Below are positions 7,375-15,980 of a stretch of DNA of 64,000 nt, piece by piece; positions within the stretch are counted from its first letter, which is position 1, and every line of letters begins with the position of its first letter. Both the position numbers and the translations under genes were made by a program. Below the pieces are notes generated by a model. The model saw only the letters and a program-made list of their open reading frames with translations. It made no database searches and had not been told where the DNA came from. Source of the stretch: Paenibacillus melissococcoides (GTDB lineage Bacteria; Bacillota; Bacilli; Paenibacillales; Paenibacillaceae); the NCBI GenBank assembly GCA_944800085.1, contig CALYLO010000015.1, forward strand, positions 1 to 64,000, read 5' to 3'.

Positions 7375-7896
7375 ATGATGACTTTAGGCCAAAGAATAAC
7401 GGATTTAAGGAACTATAAGCGTCTGACTCAAGAGCAAGTTGCAGAAGCCTTAGGGGTTAAACGTGCCCGTTACAATGCTTGGGAACATGGCATTTCCAAT
7501 CCTGATCATCTGATGCTTGTATCAATTGCCCGATTCCATGGTGTTACAGTTGATTTTCTCCTAGGACACCCCCATCCAAAAGGGACGACCCTATTAACTG
7601 AAGAAATGTATGCAGATGGGTACACAGACGAATCCTTCTTCGAGGACTTAGAAAAAGAATTAGAGCGAAACTATAAGAACAAAACTACACAGGGTAATGA
7701 GAAGTCAGTACACACGCCTTCCTGGGCAAATAAAAAAGATACTCGTGACTTCAAGAAGATGCTTGAGGAAGACGCTCCCGTTATGTTTGATGGCGTGCCA
7801 CTCGACGACGAAGACAAAGAAAAAATTATGAGAGTTATGGAAGCAATCTTCTGGGATGCTAAAAAGAAAAACAAAAGGAAAGCGACCGATGAATAA
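7375..7896 (+). CDS. CI/ImmR-like XRE repressor
   Basis: The 173-residue protein has an N-terminal XRE helix-turn-helix (LGQRITDLRNYKRLTQEQVAEALGVKRARYNAWE, residues about 4-40) and then VDFLLGHPHP, typical of SinR/ImmR-type repressors. The C-terminal two thirds is charged and Lys-rich and lacks a LexA-type peptidase, so release from repression must come from outside. The next gene, 12 bases downstream, encodes an ImmA-like metalloprotease, the known cleaving partner of ImmR in ICEBs1. The likely targets are the GATAA-N5-TTATC operators immediately upstream. Confidence 0.9.
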   Translation: MMTLGQRITDLRNYKRLTQEQVAEALGVKRARYNAWEHGISNPDHLMLVSIARFHGVTVDFLLGHPHPKGTTLLTEEMYADGYTDESFFEDLEKELERNYKNKTTQGNEKSVHTPSWANKKDTRDFKKMLEEDAPVMFDGVPLDDEDKEKIMRVMEAIFWDAKKKNKRKATDE

Positions 7897-7908
7897 ATCG
7901 GAGGGGCC

Positions 7909-8319
7909 ATGGACACAATCATCAGGCAGCTTATTCGAAAATATAAAACGAATGACCCGTTTGAACTCGCAAACCACCTAAATATCACCGTCTGGTATCG
8001 AGATTTAGGTAAAGGGACACGCGGCTTATACATCAAAAAACTGTGTAGGAGGTACATTGTTATCCATGAAGATCTCGATGAGCAATGGCAACGATTCGTA
8101 TGTGCTCACGAACTCGCCCATGACCGCCTGCACCCCGGTATGAGCCGCTTCTGGTTGGACGAGTATACTCTCTTTAATGCCGGAAAGTTCGAAAGACAAG
8201 CTAATAAATTTGCTATTCGGCTATTAACGTATGGGGATCGACTTAATCGAGATGAATCCATAATAGATCTACTTCGTCGGAACGGAGTTCCTGAAGAAAT
8301 GAAAAGCTTTTTCTTGTAA
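7909..8319 (+). CDS. ImmA/IrrE family metallo-endopeptidase
   Basis: A 136-residue zinc peptidase with the active-site helix AHELAHDRLHP: H67-E68-x-x-H71. ImmA proteins cleave their cognate repressor and so induce the mobile element. The gene follows the CI-like repressor by 12 bases with a strong GGAGGGG site and precedes the integrase, giving the order repressor-protease-integrase, as in ICEBs1-like and many phage modules. A short hairpin with a GCAA loop (8334-8347) follows the gene and could be a weak terminator. Confidence 0.92.
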   Translation: MDTIIRQLIRKYKTNDPFELANHLNITVWYRDLGKGTRGLYIKKLCRRYIVIHEDLDEQWQRFVCAHELAHDRLHPGMSRFWLDEYTLFNAGKFERQANKFAIRLLTYGDRLNRDESIIDLLRRNGVPEEMKSFFL

Positions 8320-8366
8320 CCTTTCGCGCTTCCCAGCCGCAAGGCTGTTTACATATACCCACAAAA

Positions 8367-8380
8367 AGAACATATGTTCG
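8367..8380 (+). promoter_or_regulatory. LexA (SOS) box-like palindrome before integrase
   Basis: AGAACATATGTTCG matches the Bacillus LexA/DinR consensus CGAACRNRYGTTYG at 13 of 14 positions. It lies 17 bases upstream of the integrase start. A weak promoter (TTTACA at 8348-8353, CATATG 17 bases later) would have its -10 box inside the palindrome, so LexA bound here would block it. Confidence 0.6.
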
Positions 8381-8396
8381 GAAAGGAGTAAAGAAA

Positions 8397-9533
8397 GTGG
8401 CTAATTTCAAGAAGCACGATTCAGGATGGGAGTATCGATTAAAGTATAAAGATCCATTCACACAAAAGTTTCGAGAAAAATCACAGAGGGGATTTGCAAC
8501 AAAGAAGGAGGCCCAACTTGCGGCAGTAGAGTTTGAAAAACGCCTTTCGGAGGGCTTTGAACAGACCGATATCAAATTAATTGATTTTCTCGACAATTGG
8601 GTGGGAGAGTACAAGAGAGGCACAGTTCGCAAAAATACAATCGAGCTGCACGAGTACAATATTAAACAACATATCAAGCCATATTTTAAAGAAATCTTGT
8701 TAAAAGATATTAAGCCGATAATGTACCAGAAATTTATTAACTCGATACTTGATAACGGATACAGCAGAAGAACAGCTGAACTCGTTCATTCAACAATGCA
8801 TAACTGTATTCAGAAAGCTTGTCTGCTTGGAAAGCTTGAAAAGAATCCATGTGTGGGCGTTGAATTCAAGGGGACTAAAAAGAAGGTAGGTATAAAATTT
8901 ATTGAGTCAAGTGACATCCCTCGTTTCCTGAAAGCGTCCCATCAATACGGATATATTTACTGGATATTCTTCAAGCTTCTAATCGAGACAGGCATGCGTA
9001 AAGGAGAGGCGGCTGCGCTCAAGTGGGACGATATCGATTTTACGAAGAAAACGATCTCTATAAATGAAACCTTGGACTTCACTGCGAAGAATAAAAGTGA
9101 ACTGTTCGGGGACACCAAAACTTTTCGCTCTACTCGCGTAATTTCAATGAGTCAGTCTTTGGCCAATGATCTGCGTTACCACATGAACTGGCAAAATCAA
9201 AACAAGCTTGCCCTAAATGACACATACCATCACGATCTGAATCTGGTACTGTGCCGTGAAGACGGCAATTTCATGCCAAAATCATCTCTCTTTAATGCGT
9301 TCTCCAGGATTCTGAAACGTGCCGGTTTACTGCCGTTGCCGATCCATTCGCTACGCCACACCCACGCCGTCATGTTGCTAGAGAGTGGCGCCGACATGAA
9401 GTATGTCCAGGAGCGTCTCGGCCACGGAAGTATTCAGATTACCTCGGACGTGTATTCTCACATATCTAAAAAACTTGAAGTGGAGAATATGAAAAGATAT
9501 GAAGAGAACACCCAGCACATATTTCGCCCATAA
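8397..9533 (+). CDS. Tyrosine integrase
   Basis: A 378-residue site-specific recombinase. Residues 1-50 form an AP2-like arm-binding domain (WEYRLKYKDPFTQKFREKS), residues about 60-165 the SAM-like core-binding domain, and the rest the catalytic domain. Catalytic residues are R201 (GMRKGEAAALKW), H317-x-x-R320 (HSLRHTH), H343 (LGHG) and Y353 (VYSHI). The start is GTG with GGAAAGGAG upstream. It is the last element gene before the host glnA, so the recombination site should be in the following 100 bases or beyond. Confidence 0.96.
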   Translation: MANFKKHDSGWEYRLKYKDPFTQKFREKSQRGFATKKEAQLAAVEFEKRLSEGFEQTDIKLIDFLDNWVGEYKRGTVRKNTIELHEYNIKQHIKPYFKEILLKDIKPIMYQKFINSILDNGYSRRTAELVHSTMHNCIQKACLLGKLEKNPCVGVEFKGTKKKVGIKFIESSDIPRFLKASHQYGYIYWIFFKLLIETGMRKGEAAALKWDDIDFTKKTISINETLDFTAKNKSELFGDTKTFRSTRVISMSQSLANDLRYHMNWQNQNKLALNDTYHHDLNLVLCREDGNFMPKSSLFNAFSRILKRAGLLPLPIHSLRHTHAVMLLESGADMKYVQERLGHGSIQITSDVYSHISKKLEVENMKRYEENTQHIFRP

Positions 9534-9548
9534 TATTTTGGGGGGCGT

Positions 9549-9598
9549 TTTGGGGGCACCGCCCCGGACGCCGATAAATACCTCCCCGTGCCCCCAAA
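9549..9598. repeat. 11-bp inverted repeat at element/chromosome junction
   Basis: TTTGGGGGCAC and GTGCCCCCAAA form a perfect inverted repeat with a 28-base centre, between the integrase stop and the glnA terminator. It may be an integrase terminator or part of the attachment region. The second attachment site is outside the window, so the core cannot be defined. Confidence 0.5.
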
Positions 9599-9600
9599 TT

Positions 9601-9634
9601 AAAAATCCCCAGAAGCCTTACGGCTCTAGGGATT
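9601..9634 (-). terminator. glnA terminator
   Basis: On the minus strand an AATCCC-led stem with a GTAA loop and one bulge closes with GGGGATT and runs into TTTTTAA, directly after the glnA stop codon. Confidence 0.8.
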
Positions 9635-9640
9635 AAAGAA

Positions 9641-10969
9641 TTAATATAAGGTCATATATTGATCGCGTTCCCACTGATGAACCTGTGTGCGGTACATATC
9701 CCACTCGATTTCCTTCAGCTCCATGAAGTGCTGCAGCGCATGCTCGCCGAGGGCATCGCAAATGATCTCGTCGCGGAGCAAGGCTTCCAGCGCTTCCTTG
9801 AGGCTGGATGGCAAGCTTGGGATGCCTTCCGCTTCGCGCTCTTCGTCCGTCATCACGTAGATGTTCCGGTCGGTCGGCGCCGGCAAAGCGGAATTTTTCT
9901 TGATTCCGTCCAATCCGGCCTTCAGAATGGCGGCCAACGCCAAATATGGGTTCGCCGACGGATCCGGATTGCGGACCTCGACGCGCGTACTGAGGCCGCG
10001 GGATGCCGGAATGCGGACCATCGGGCTGCGGTTGCTCGCGGACCAGGCGACGTAGCATGGAGCCTCGTATCCCGGAACGAGCCGCTTGTAGGAGTTGACC
10101 GTCGGATTCGTAATGGCCGCGAAGCCGCGGGCATGCTTCAACACCCCGGCCATGAAGCGGCGGGCATCGTCGCTCAAGCCCAGCTTATCCTTGTCGTCAT
10201 AGAACGCATTCTCCTTGCCCTGGAACAGCGAGATGTTGCAGTGCATCCCGGAACCGTTCACCCCGAACAGCGGCTTCGCCATGAAAGTGGCGTGCAGGCC
10301 ATGCTGGCGCGCAATCGTCTTTACGACAAGCTTGAAGGTTTGAATCTGGTCGGCCGCCTTGATGGCGTCTGCGTACTTGAAATCAATTTCATGCTGTCCC
10401 GGCGCCACTTCATGGTGGGAAGCCTCGATTTCAAAGCCCATTTCCTCCAGCTTCAATACGATCTCGCGGCGGCAGTTCTCTCCAAGGTCCGTCGGGGCCA
10501 AGTCGAAATAGCCGCCTTGATCGTTCAGCTCCATCGTCGGATTGCCCTTCTCATCCGTCTTGAACAGGAAGAACTCCGGCTCCGGTCCGACATTCATCGC
10601 CGTATAGCCCATTTCTTCCGCTTCCTTCAGAGCCCGCTTCAAAATGCCCCGCGGACATCCGGCGAACGGAACTCCGTCTGTTGTATATACATCACAAATC
10701 AACCGCGCTACGCGATCTTCCGTTACCCATGGGAATACCACCCAAGTATCCAGATCAGGCACCAGATACATATCTGATTCTTCAATCCGCACATAACCTT
10801 CGATAGAAGAGCCGTCAAACATCATTTTGTTGTCAAGCGCCTTGTTCAATTGGCTTACCGGGATCTCCACATTCTTGATCGTTCCCAGCAAGTCCGTAAA
10901 TTGAAGCCGGATAAATCGTACATTTTGTTCTTCCGCAATGCGTACAATGTCTTCTCTGGTGTAACCCAC
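9641..10969 (-). CDS. glnA: Type I glutamine synthetase
   Basis: The 442-residue enzyme makes glutamine from glutamate, ammonia and ATP in the cytoplasm. Diagnostic segments are FDGSSIEGYVRIEESD, GPEPEFFLF, the ATP-binding FMAKPLFGVNGSGMHCNISL, and NPTVNSYKRLVPGYEAP. Length is normal for the Bacillus type (GS-I alpha, no adenylylation site expected). The start is GTG with AAGGAG upstream; no ATG gives a better fit. It follows glnR by about 44 bases, so both are read from the GlnR-controlled promoter upstream of glnR. In Bacillus, feedback-inhibited GlnA also signals nitrogen status to GlnR and TnrA. Confidence 0.98.
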   Translation of the reverse strand: MGYTREDIVRIAEEQNVRFIRLQFTDLLGTIKNVEIPVSQLNKALDNKMMFDGSSIEGYVRIEESDMYLVPDLDTWVVFPWVTEDRVARLICDVYTTDGVPFAGCPRGILKRALKEAEEMGYTAMNVGPEPEFFLFKTDEKGNPTMELNDQGGYFDLAPTDLGENCRREIVLKLEEMGFEIEASHHEVAPGQHEIDFKYADAIKAADQIQTFKLVVKTIARQHGLHATFMAKPLFGVNGSGMHCNISLFQGKENAFYDDKDKLGLSDDARRFMAGVLKHARGFAAITNPTVNSYKRLVPGYEAPCYVAWSASNRSPMVRIPASRGLSTRVEVRNPDPSANPYLALAAILKAGLDGIKKNSALPAPTDRNIYVMTDEEREAEGIPSLPSSLKEALEALLRDEIICDALGEHALQHFMELKEIEWDMYRTQVHQWERDQYMTLY

Positions 10970-11013
10970 AGGGTAACATCTCCTTCTTGTGAACCTGGAT
11001 TAGATTGGTGTGA

Positions 11014-11424
11014 TCACTTCGTAAAGAAACGAGACAGTTCACCTTGAATCAATGACACTTGACCTGGTCTGTTTCCGGAAATGAGCTGCTGCTTCAGTAT
11101 TCGATGCAGTTGAGTCTCCGACAGTTCCTTGCTTTTTCTTTCCGAATCTTCGCTTAGCACGGTCGCCTCCTGGGATTCCTTGGAGACCGGATGCAGCACT
11201 TGCTTGATCCCGGCGATGTTCACACCCTTCTCAATAAGCGCCTTAATCTCCAGCAGCCGCTCCACGTCATTGAACGAAAATAGACGCTGGTTGCCGGACG
11301 TGCGTGCAGGCATAATCAATTCATGCTGCTCGTAGTAACGAATCTGCCTTGCGGTCAAATCCGTCAGCTTCATTACGATGCCGATTGGAAACAAAGCCAT
11401 ATTTCTGCGAATTTCATCCCCCAC
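11014..11424 (-). CDS. glnR: MerR-family nitrogen repressor GlnR
   Basis: A 136-residue regulator with an N-terminal MerR-type HTH (MKLTDLTARQIRYYEQHELIMPARTSGNQRLFSFNDVERL). The C-terminal tail (ISGNRPGQVSLIQGELSRFFTK) is the GlnR-type region that interacts with feedback-inhibited glutamine synthetase. It represses its own operon and other nitrogen genes when nitrogen is plentiful. The presence of a perfect operator before the gene supports autoregulation of glnRA. Confidence 0.96.
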   Translation of the reverse strand: MGDEIRRNMALFPIGIVMKLTDLTARQIRYYEQHELIMPARTSGNQRLFSFNDVERLLEIKALIEKGVNIAGIKQVLHPVSKESQEATVLSEDSERKSKELSETQLHRILKQQLISGNRPGQVSLIQGELSRFFTK

Positions 11425-11464
11425 CGCTCATCAACCTTCCTCTGGTGATCCCTTGCTCCCCTTC

Positions 11465-11514
11465 ATTGTATCTCCCGTGCAAATAGGTGTCAACAGATGT
11501 CAGAAAAACTGACA
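11465..11514 (-). promoter_or_regulatory. glnRA promoter with GlnR box
   Basis: A sigma-A promoter reads TTGACA (11493-11488), 17 bases, TACAAT (11470-11465). A perfect GlnR operator, TGTCA-N7-TGACA in the TGTNAN7TNACA form, lies at 11498-11514, just upstream of the -35 box and 7 bases after the stop of the preceding gene. Confidence 0.9.
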
Positions 11515-11520
11515 GAAAAA

Positions 11521-12780
11521 TCAGGACAGCTTCAGCAGCCCCCGTTCCACCATGGCGGACAAGGCGGTCATCGCTCCCAGCTTCGCATGAGCATAAGTCA
11601 AGCCGCCCTGCATATACGCCGTATACGGCTCCCGTATCGGCGCATCCGCCGACAGCTCCAGGCTTCCGCCCTGGATGAAGGTGCCTGCCGCCATAATGAC
11701 AGGGTGCTCGTAGCCGGGCATATCCCATGGGACCGGCACGACATGGGCGTCGACGGCGGACGCCTTTTGGATGCCTTGCACGAAGGCGATAAGATGCTCG
11801 GCGGAATCGAAGCGAATCGCCTGGATCAGATCCGTCCGCGGCGCCGACCAGTGCGGGGATGATTGGAATCCGAGCTCCTCGAACATGGCCGCCGCGAAGA
11901 CGCTCCCGCGCACGGCTTGTCCCACGATGCTCGGCGCAAGGAACAGCCCCTGGTACATGGCGCGCGTCATGCCGAGCATCGCCCCGACTTCGCCGCCGAT
12001 GCCCGGGGCGGCCAGACGGGCCGCTGCCGCTTCCACGAAACGCCGCTTGCCGGCGATGTAGCCTCCGGTCTCGGCGATGCCGCCGCCCGGATTTTTGATG
12101 AGCGAGCCGGCAATCAGATCCGCTCCTGCCTCCGTCGGCTCCAGCCGTTCCGTAAATTCGCCGTAGCAGTTATCGACGAACACGATCGCATCCGGCAGCA
12201 TCCGCTTGACTCGGGCAACCATGTCCGCGATCTCATCGACGCGGAACGAAGTGCGCCAGGCGTAGCCGCGCGAGCGCTGAATGCCGATCACCTTCGTGCG
12301 CGGCGAGATCCGCCGCTCGACCTCCGCCCAATCGACCCGGCCTTCATCCGTCAGCTCCACCTCGCCGTAATGAATGCCCCAGTCGCAAAGCGAGCCGGTG
12401 CCATCGCCTTCCTGTCCAATCACCTTGTGCAAAGTATCATATGGTGTTCCGGTAATATACAGCAGCTCATCGCCCGGACGGAGCACCGCGAACAGAGCGG
12501 TCGCGATCGTATGCGTCCCCGATACGAAATGAGGCCGCACCAGCGCCGCCTCCGCGCCGAATACGTCCGCATAGACCTCGTCCAGCACTTCTCTGCCCCG
12601 ATCATTGTAGCCATACCCCGTCGATCCGGCAAAATGAAAATCGCTTACCTGATGCCGCTGAAAAGCCTGAATGACCTTCCATTGGTTCTGTTCCGCAATC
12701 GACTCGATATCCCGAACCCGATCCTTGATTTTCTCCTCTACCCGTTCTGCCAGCTTCATCATCTCATCTGTAAACTGCAT
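11521..12780 (-). CDS. Methionine gamma-lyase-family PLP protein (YnbB-like)
   Basis: A 419-residue cystathionine/methionine lyase-fold protein. FAGSTGYGYNDRGREVLDEVYA marks the start of the family domain; the PLP-lysine segment is DLIAGSLIKNPGGGIAETGGYIAG, and FVDNCYGEF carries the PLP-contacting Asp. Proteins of this group, often annotated 'aluminium resistance', are conserved next to glnR-glnA and hflX in Bacillota, as here. The true substrate has not been established. The gene lies just upstream of the glnRA promoter. Confidence 0.9.
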   Translation of the reverse strand: MQFTDEMMKLAERVEEKIKDRVRDIESIAEQNQWKVIQAFQRHQVSDFHFAGSTGYGYNDRGREVLDEVYADVFGAEAALVRPHFVSGTHTIATALFAVLRPGDELLYITGTPYDTLHKVIGQEGDGTGSLCDWGIHYGEVELTDEGRVDWAEVERRISPRTKVIGIQRSRGYAWRTSFRVDEIADMVARVKRMLPDAIVFVDNCYGEFTERLEPTEAGADLIAGSLIKNPGGGIAETGGYIAGKRRFVEAAAARLAAPGIGGEVGAMLGMTRAMYQGLFLAPSIVGQAVRGSVFAAAMFEELGFQSSPHWSAPRTDLIQAIRFDSAEHLIAFVQGIQKASAVDAHVVPVPWDMPGYEHPVIMAAGTFIQGGSLELSADAPIREPYTAYMQGGLTYAHAKLGAMTALSAMVERGLLKLS

Positions 12781-12837
12781 GTTTCATTGATTCCCCTTGT
12801 TCTCGACAACGCACTTCCCAACAAGCTCCCGTTGTAC

Positions 12838-14121
12838 TTATGATAGATAAGGCTCCAGCTTGTAGCTATGGAGCTCTGCCTCCGCCCGATCGAGACGAAC
12901 GGTCAGCCGCACATCCTCTCCGTCCGCTTCCTGCTCCAGCACTTCGCCGATGCGATGGGCAAGCGCGATCAGATCGCCCCGCGCGCCCGGCAGCCGATAG
13001 GTCACCGTGCGGCCCGACAGATGCTGCTGGACGGCAAGACGCACCTGTTCAAGATCGGCTTTGTCATACGCGCTGATCAAAAAATGACTCCCATCCAAAG
13101 GCAGCATCTGGCGCTGCTCCTCGGTACACATATCCTTCTTATTATACAGCACAATCTGCGGCTTCGCCCCGGCGCCCAGTTGCTGCAAAATATCGTCGAC
13201 GACCCGCATCTGCTCCTCCCGCATCAGAGAAGAAGCATCGACGACATGCAGAATGAGGTCCGCTTCATTCACTTCCTCGAGCGTCGCGCGGAACGAAGCA
13301 ACAAGCTCATGCGGCAAATGCTGAATGAACCCGACCGTATCCGTCAAAATCGTCGACTTGCCGTTCGGCAGCTCCCATTGCCGGGAAGTCGGATCCAGCG
13401 TGGCGAACAGCTGGTTCTCCACGTATACATCCGCTTCCGTCAGCTGGCGGAGCAGCGTCGACTTGCCCGCATTCGTATAGCCGACGAGCGCCACCTGAAT
13501 CGCGCCGCTCTTCTTGCGGCGCCCGCGGTAGACGCCGCGGTGCCGGACCACCTCTTCGAGCTGGCGCTTCAGATCGGAAATTCGCCGCCGGATATGGCGC
13601 CGATCGGTCTCCAGCTTCGTCTCCCCCGGTCCGCGCGTTCCAATGCCGCCCCCTAACCGGGACAAATTGCGGCCATGGCCGGACAGCCGCGGCAGCAGGT
13701 AAGACAGCTGAGCAAGCTCGACTTGAATAATCCCCTCTCTCGTCTTTGCGCGCTGCGCAAAGATATCCAGAATCAGCTGCGTCCGGTCAATAATTTTCAC
13801 ATCGAGCGCTTCTTCCAGATTGCGCATCTGGGCGCCGGACAGCTCCTGATCGAAGATGGCGGTCGTCCCGTCAAGCTCCGCGAGGACCGCTCTCAATTCG
13901 GCAACCTTGCCTTTGGCGATGAACCATTTCGGATCGGCGCTCTCCCGCTGCTGCATCATTGCCGACAGCACGGCAACGCCGGCCGTCTCCGCGAGCTGCA
14001 CCAATTCCTGCAAGGAATCTTCCGGATGAATCTGACTCCGCCGGAGGTCATCCGTGATGAGGGTCACGAGGACCGCCCGGTCCTGATTGTCCGTGGATGT
14101 CTCATAGAACGTTCTTCGCAT
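12838..14121 (-). CDS. hflX: Ribosome-associated GTPase HflX
   Basis: The 427-residue protein has the N-terminal HflX domain (KWFIAKGKVAELRAVL), the Gly-rich connector RLGGGIGTRGPGETKLETDRR around residue 160, and a GTPase domain with P-loop GYTNAGKS (214-221), DTVGFIQHLPHELVASF (G3) and NKKD (G4). HflX splits or rescues stalled ribosomes in a GTP-dependent way. Position between the YnbB-like gene and spoVK repeats the Bacillus order. Confidence 0.96.
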   Translation of the reverse strand: MRRTFYETSTDNQDRAVLVTLITDDLRRSQIHPEDSLQELVQLAETAGVAVLSAMMQQRESADPKWFIAKGKVAELRAVLAELDGTTAIFDQELSGAQMRNLEEALDVKIIDRTQLILDIFAQRAKTREGIIQVELAQLSYLLPRLSGHGRNLSRLGGGIGTRGPGETKLETDRRHIRRRISDLKRQLEEVVRHRGVYRGRRKKSGAIQVALVGYTNAGKSTLLRQLTEADVYVENQLFATLDPTSRQWELPNGKSTILTDTVGFIQHLPHELVASFRATLEEVNEADLILHVVDASSLMREEQMRVVDDILQQLGAGAKPQIVLYNKKDMCTEEQRQMLPLDGSHFLISAYDKADLEQVRLAVQQHLSGRTVTYRLPGARGDLIALAHRIGEVLEQEADGEDVRLTVRLDRAEAELHSYKLEPYLS

Positions 14122-14182
14122 GCATTGAAGGTCTCCTTCATCTCTTTATGGCCGGATTCCCGCTACTGTACCCCAGTATACC

Positions 14183-15166
14183 TCATTTGCGCTCCCATTT
14201 TAAATCTTCCGGCCGCAGCGTCATCAGCTCCAGCTTGCCCGGCGACTGCTCCGGATAGGTCTGGAGCAAGCGCACCGCTTGATTGCGCATCGCCTTCTCC
14301 ATCACATTGCGTACAAAGCGCGCATTGCTGAACAAGTTGGCGGACATCAGCTTCTCATCCAGAATGACGTTCTTCAGCTGCGAGAGCGATTGGGGCATCA
14401 GCACATAATCCTGCTCCCTGGCAATCGATTCGGCAATCAGCAGCAGTTGATCGACCGTATAATCAGGGAATTCAACTTGAATCGGAAAGCGGGAGGGCAG
14501 CCCGGAGTTGGTCTGCATCAACCAGTCCATTTCTTCCGAATAGCCTGCCAAGATCAGAACGAACTGGTTTTTCTGATCTTCCATCGCCTTAACCAGTGTA
14601 TCCACCGCTTCCTTGCCGAAATCTTTCTCCCCGCCGCGGGCCAGGCTATACGCTTCGTCAATGAACAAGACGCCGCCCATCGCCTTCTTGATCAAGTCAC
14701 GCGTCTTTTGCGCGGTATGCCCAATGTATTCCCCGACGAGATCCGCGCGTTCCACTTCAAGCAGATGACCTTTGCTCAGCAACCCAAGCTGCTGGAACAT
14801 TTTCGCCATAATTCGGGCGACCGTCGTCTTGCCTGTCCCCGGGTTCCCTTTGAAAATCATATGATACACATGCGGCTGGCACATGAGGCCCGCTTCCTGG
14901 CGGCGGCGGTTCATTTGCAGGATGGCATAGAGCTCAAACGCGATTTCCTTCATATGCTCCAGACCGACGAGCCGGTCCAGCTCCTTGCGGATATCGGCAA
15001 AAGGCCCTTCCGCCGGCATGGCCGACTTATCCTGACCGGCCATCCGGGCCTGCTCCTGGAGAGCCGCGGACTCGGCCGGTGTCTCCACCGGACGGATGAC
15101 GACATTAATCTGACGCGAAGGTCTTGCTTCTGCGTTCGAGCCGGCCGCTTTGAGTCGTACGTTCAT
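14183..15166 (-). CDS. spoVK: Stage V sporulation protein K, AAA ATPase
   Basis: A 327-residue CbxX/CfqX-type AAA protein: Walker A GNPGTGKTT, Walker B GGVLFIDEAYSLARGG, and a sensor region around ILAGYSEEMDWLMQTNSGLPSRF. SpoVK is needed for late spore maturation in Bacillus; its biochemical client there is not defined. The start chosen (MNVRLKAAGS) has AAAGGGTG 6 bases upstream; an in-frame ATG 23 codons earlier lacks a binding site. Neighbouring hflX supports the identification. Confidence 0.93.
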   Translation of the reverse strand: MNVRLKAAGSNAEARPSRQINVVIRPVETPAESAALQEQARMAGQDKSAMPAEGPFADIRKELDRLVGLEHMKEIAFELYAILQMNRRRQEAGLMCQPHVYHMIFKGNPGTGKTTVARIMAKMFQQLGLLSKGHLLEVERADLVGEYIGHTAQKTRDLIKKAMGGVLFIDEAYSLARGGEKDFGKEAVDTLVKAMEDQKNQFVLILAGYSEEMDWLMQTNSGLPSRFPIQVEFPDYTVDQLLLIAESIAREQDYVLMPQSLSQLKNVILDEKLMSANLFSNARFVRNVMEKAMRNQAVRLLQTYPEQSPGKLELMTLRPEDLKWERK

Positions 15167-15267
15167 ATGCGTCACCCTTTCGACGTTCAACTCCCGATCC
15201 TGCCATCCCGAGGCAGAATCGTCTATGATGTTCAATATATTCTAGCGTCGAACAGGTTATTAGAAGT

Positions 15268-15903
15268 TTACGGAATCCACAACTCGTCCCATTTCCATTT
15301 CGTATACGCCAGCGATTCGCGGCCGCGAGACCATAGCGGAGACAGCACCTCGCTGCTGACGGTCACGATCTGCGGCTGCTCATAGCGGAGCGCCTGCGCG
15401 ATCTCCAATGCGCGCATGCCATGGAAATCATGGGTCACGATCGTGGCCGACGTCCAGCCTCGCTCCTTCATCATGCGCTGGCTGAAGCGGAGATTTTCCA
15501 GCGTGCTCGTCGACTCGCCTTCCAGCACGATCCGATCTTCGCTTACTCCGTGATCGATCAAGTAGTTGGCCATGCCTTCGGCTTCCGTGAAGTTCGCATC
15601 CGGGCGATCCAATCCCCCGGACACGATAATATAATCGAACCGCCCCTCCTTGAACAGCTCGAGCGCTTTGTTCAGCCGTTCCCGCAAGCCCGGACTCGGT
15701 TCGTCTCCCCAGAGCGAGGCCCCCAGCACGATGCCGATCTCCGTGCGGACCGACGGCGCCGCTTCAGGCACCGACGCAATCTTCCACTGGGTATAAGCGA
15801 GCCAGAGCAGGCCTGCGAACAGCAGCATTCCCGCAAGAGACAGCAGTCTGGCACGCAATCTGCCTTTTTTCGTATGTACGCCAAGCTCTTTTCCTTGAAT
15901 CAT
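15268..15903 (-). CDS. YdcF/SanA-like DUF218 membrane protein
   Basis: The 211-residue protein has a single N-terminal membrane segment (LLSLAGMLLFAGLLWLAYTQW) and an extracytoplasmic DUF218 domain: IGIVLGASLWGDEPSPGLRERL, YIIVSGGLDR, MANYLIDHGVSEDRIVLEG, STSTLENL and TIVTHDFHGMRAL. Relatives such as SanA and ElyC affect envelope integrity. Position downstream of a PBP gene, separated by a terminator, is compatible with a wall role. Enzymatic activity is unknown. Confidence 0.9.
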   Translation of the reverse strand: MIQGKELGVHTKKGRLRARLLSLAGMLLFAGLLWLAYTQWKIASVPEAAPSVRTEIGIVLGASLWGDEPSPGLRERLNKALELFKEGRFDYIIVSGGLDRPDANFTEAEGMANYLIDHGVSEDRIVLEGESTSTLENLRFSQRMMKERGWTSATIVTHDFHGMRALEIAQALRYEQPQIVTVSSEVLSPLWSRGRESLAYTKWKWDELWIP

Positions 15904-15929
15904 GGGCTCCTCCTCTCCTCCCGTTCAAA

Positions 15930-15959
15930 AGAAAAGCGCGCAATTCATATTGCGCGCTT
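15930..15959 (-). terminator. Terminator after the class A PBP gene
   Basis: AAGCGCGCAA and TTGCGCGCTT form a perfect 10-bp stem with a 6-base loop, followed on the minus strand by TTCTTTTG. Confidence 0.85.
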
Positions 15960-15980
15960 CCTGTGATGCGTAAACATGCA

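Noticed and set aside
12868..13656. Long plus-strand frames opposite hflX, mutL, mutS and parC
   Set aside because: They mirror conserved genes on the minus strand and arise from high GC codon use; none has recognisable domains.
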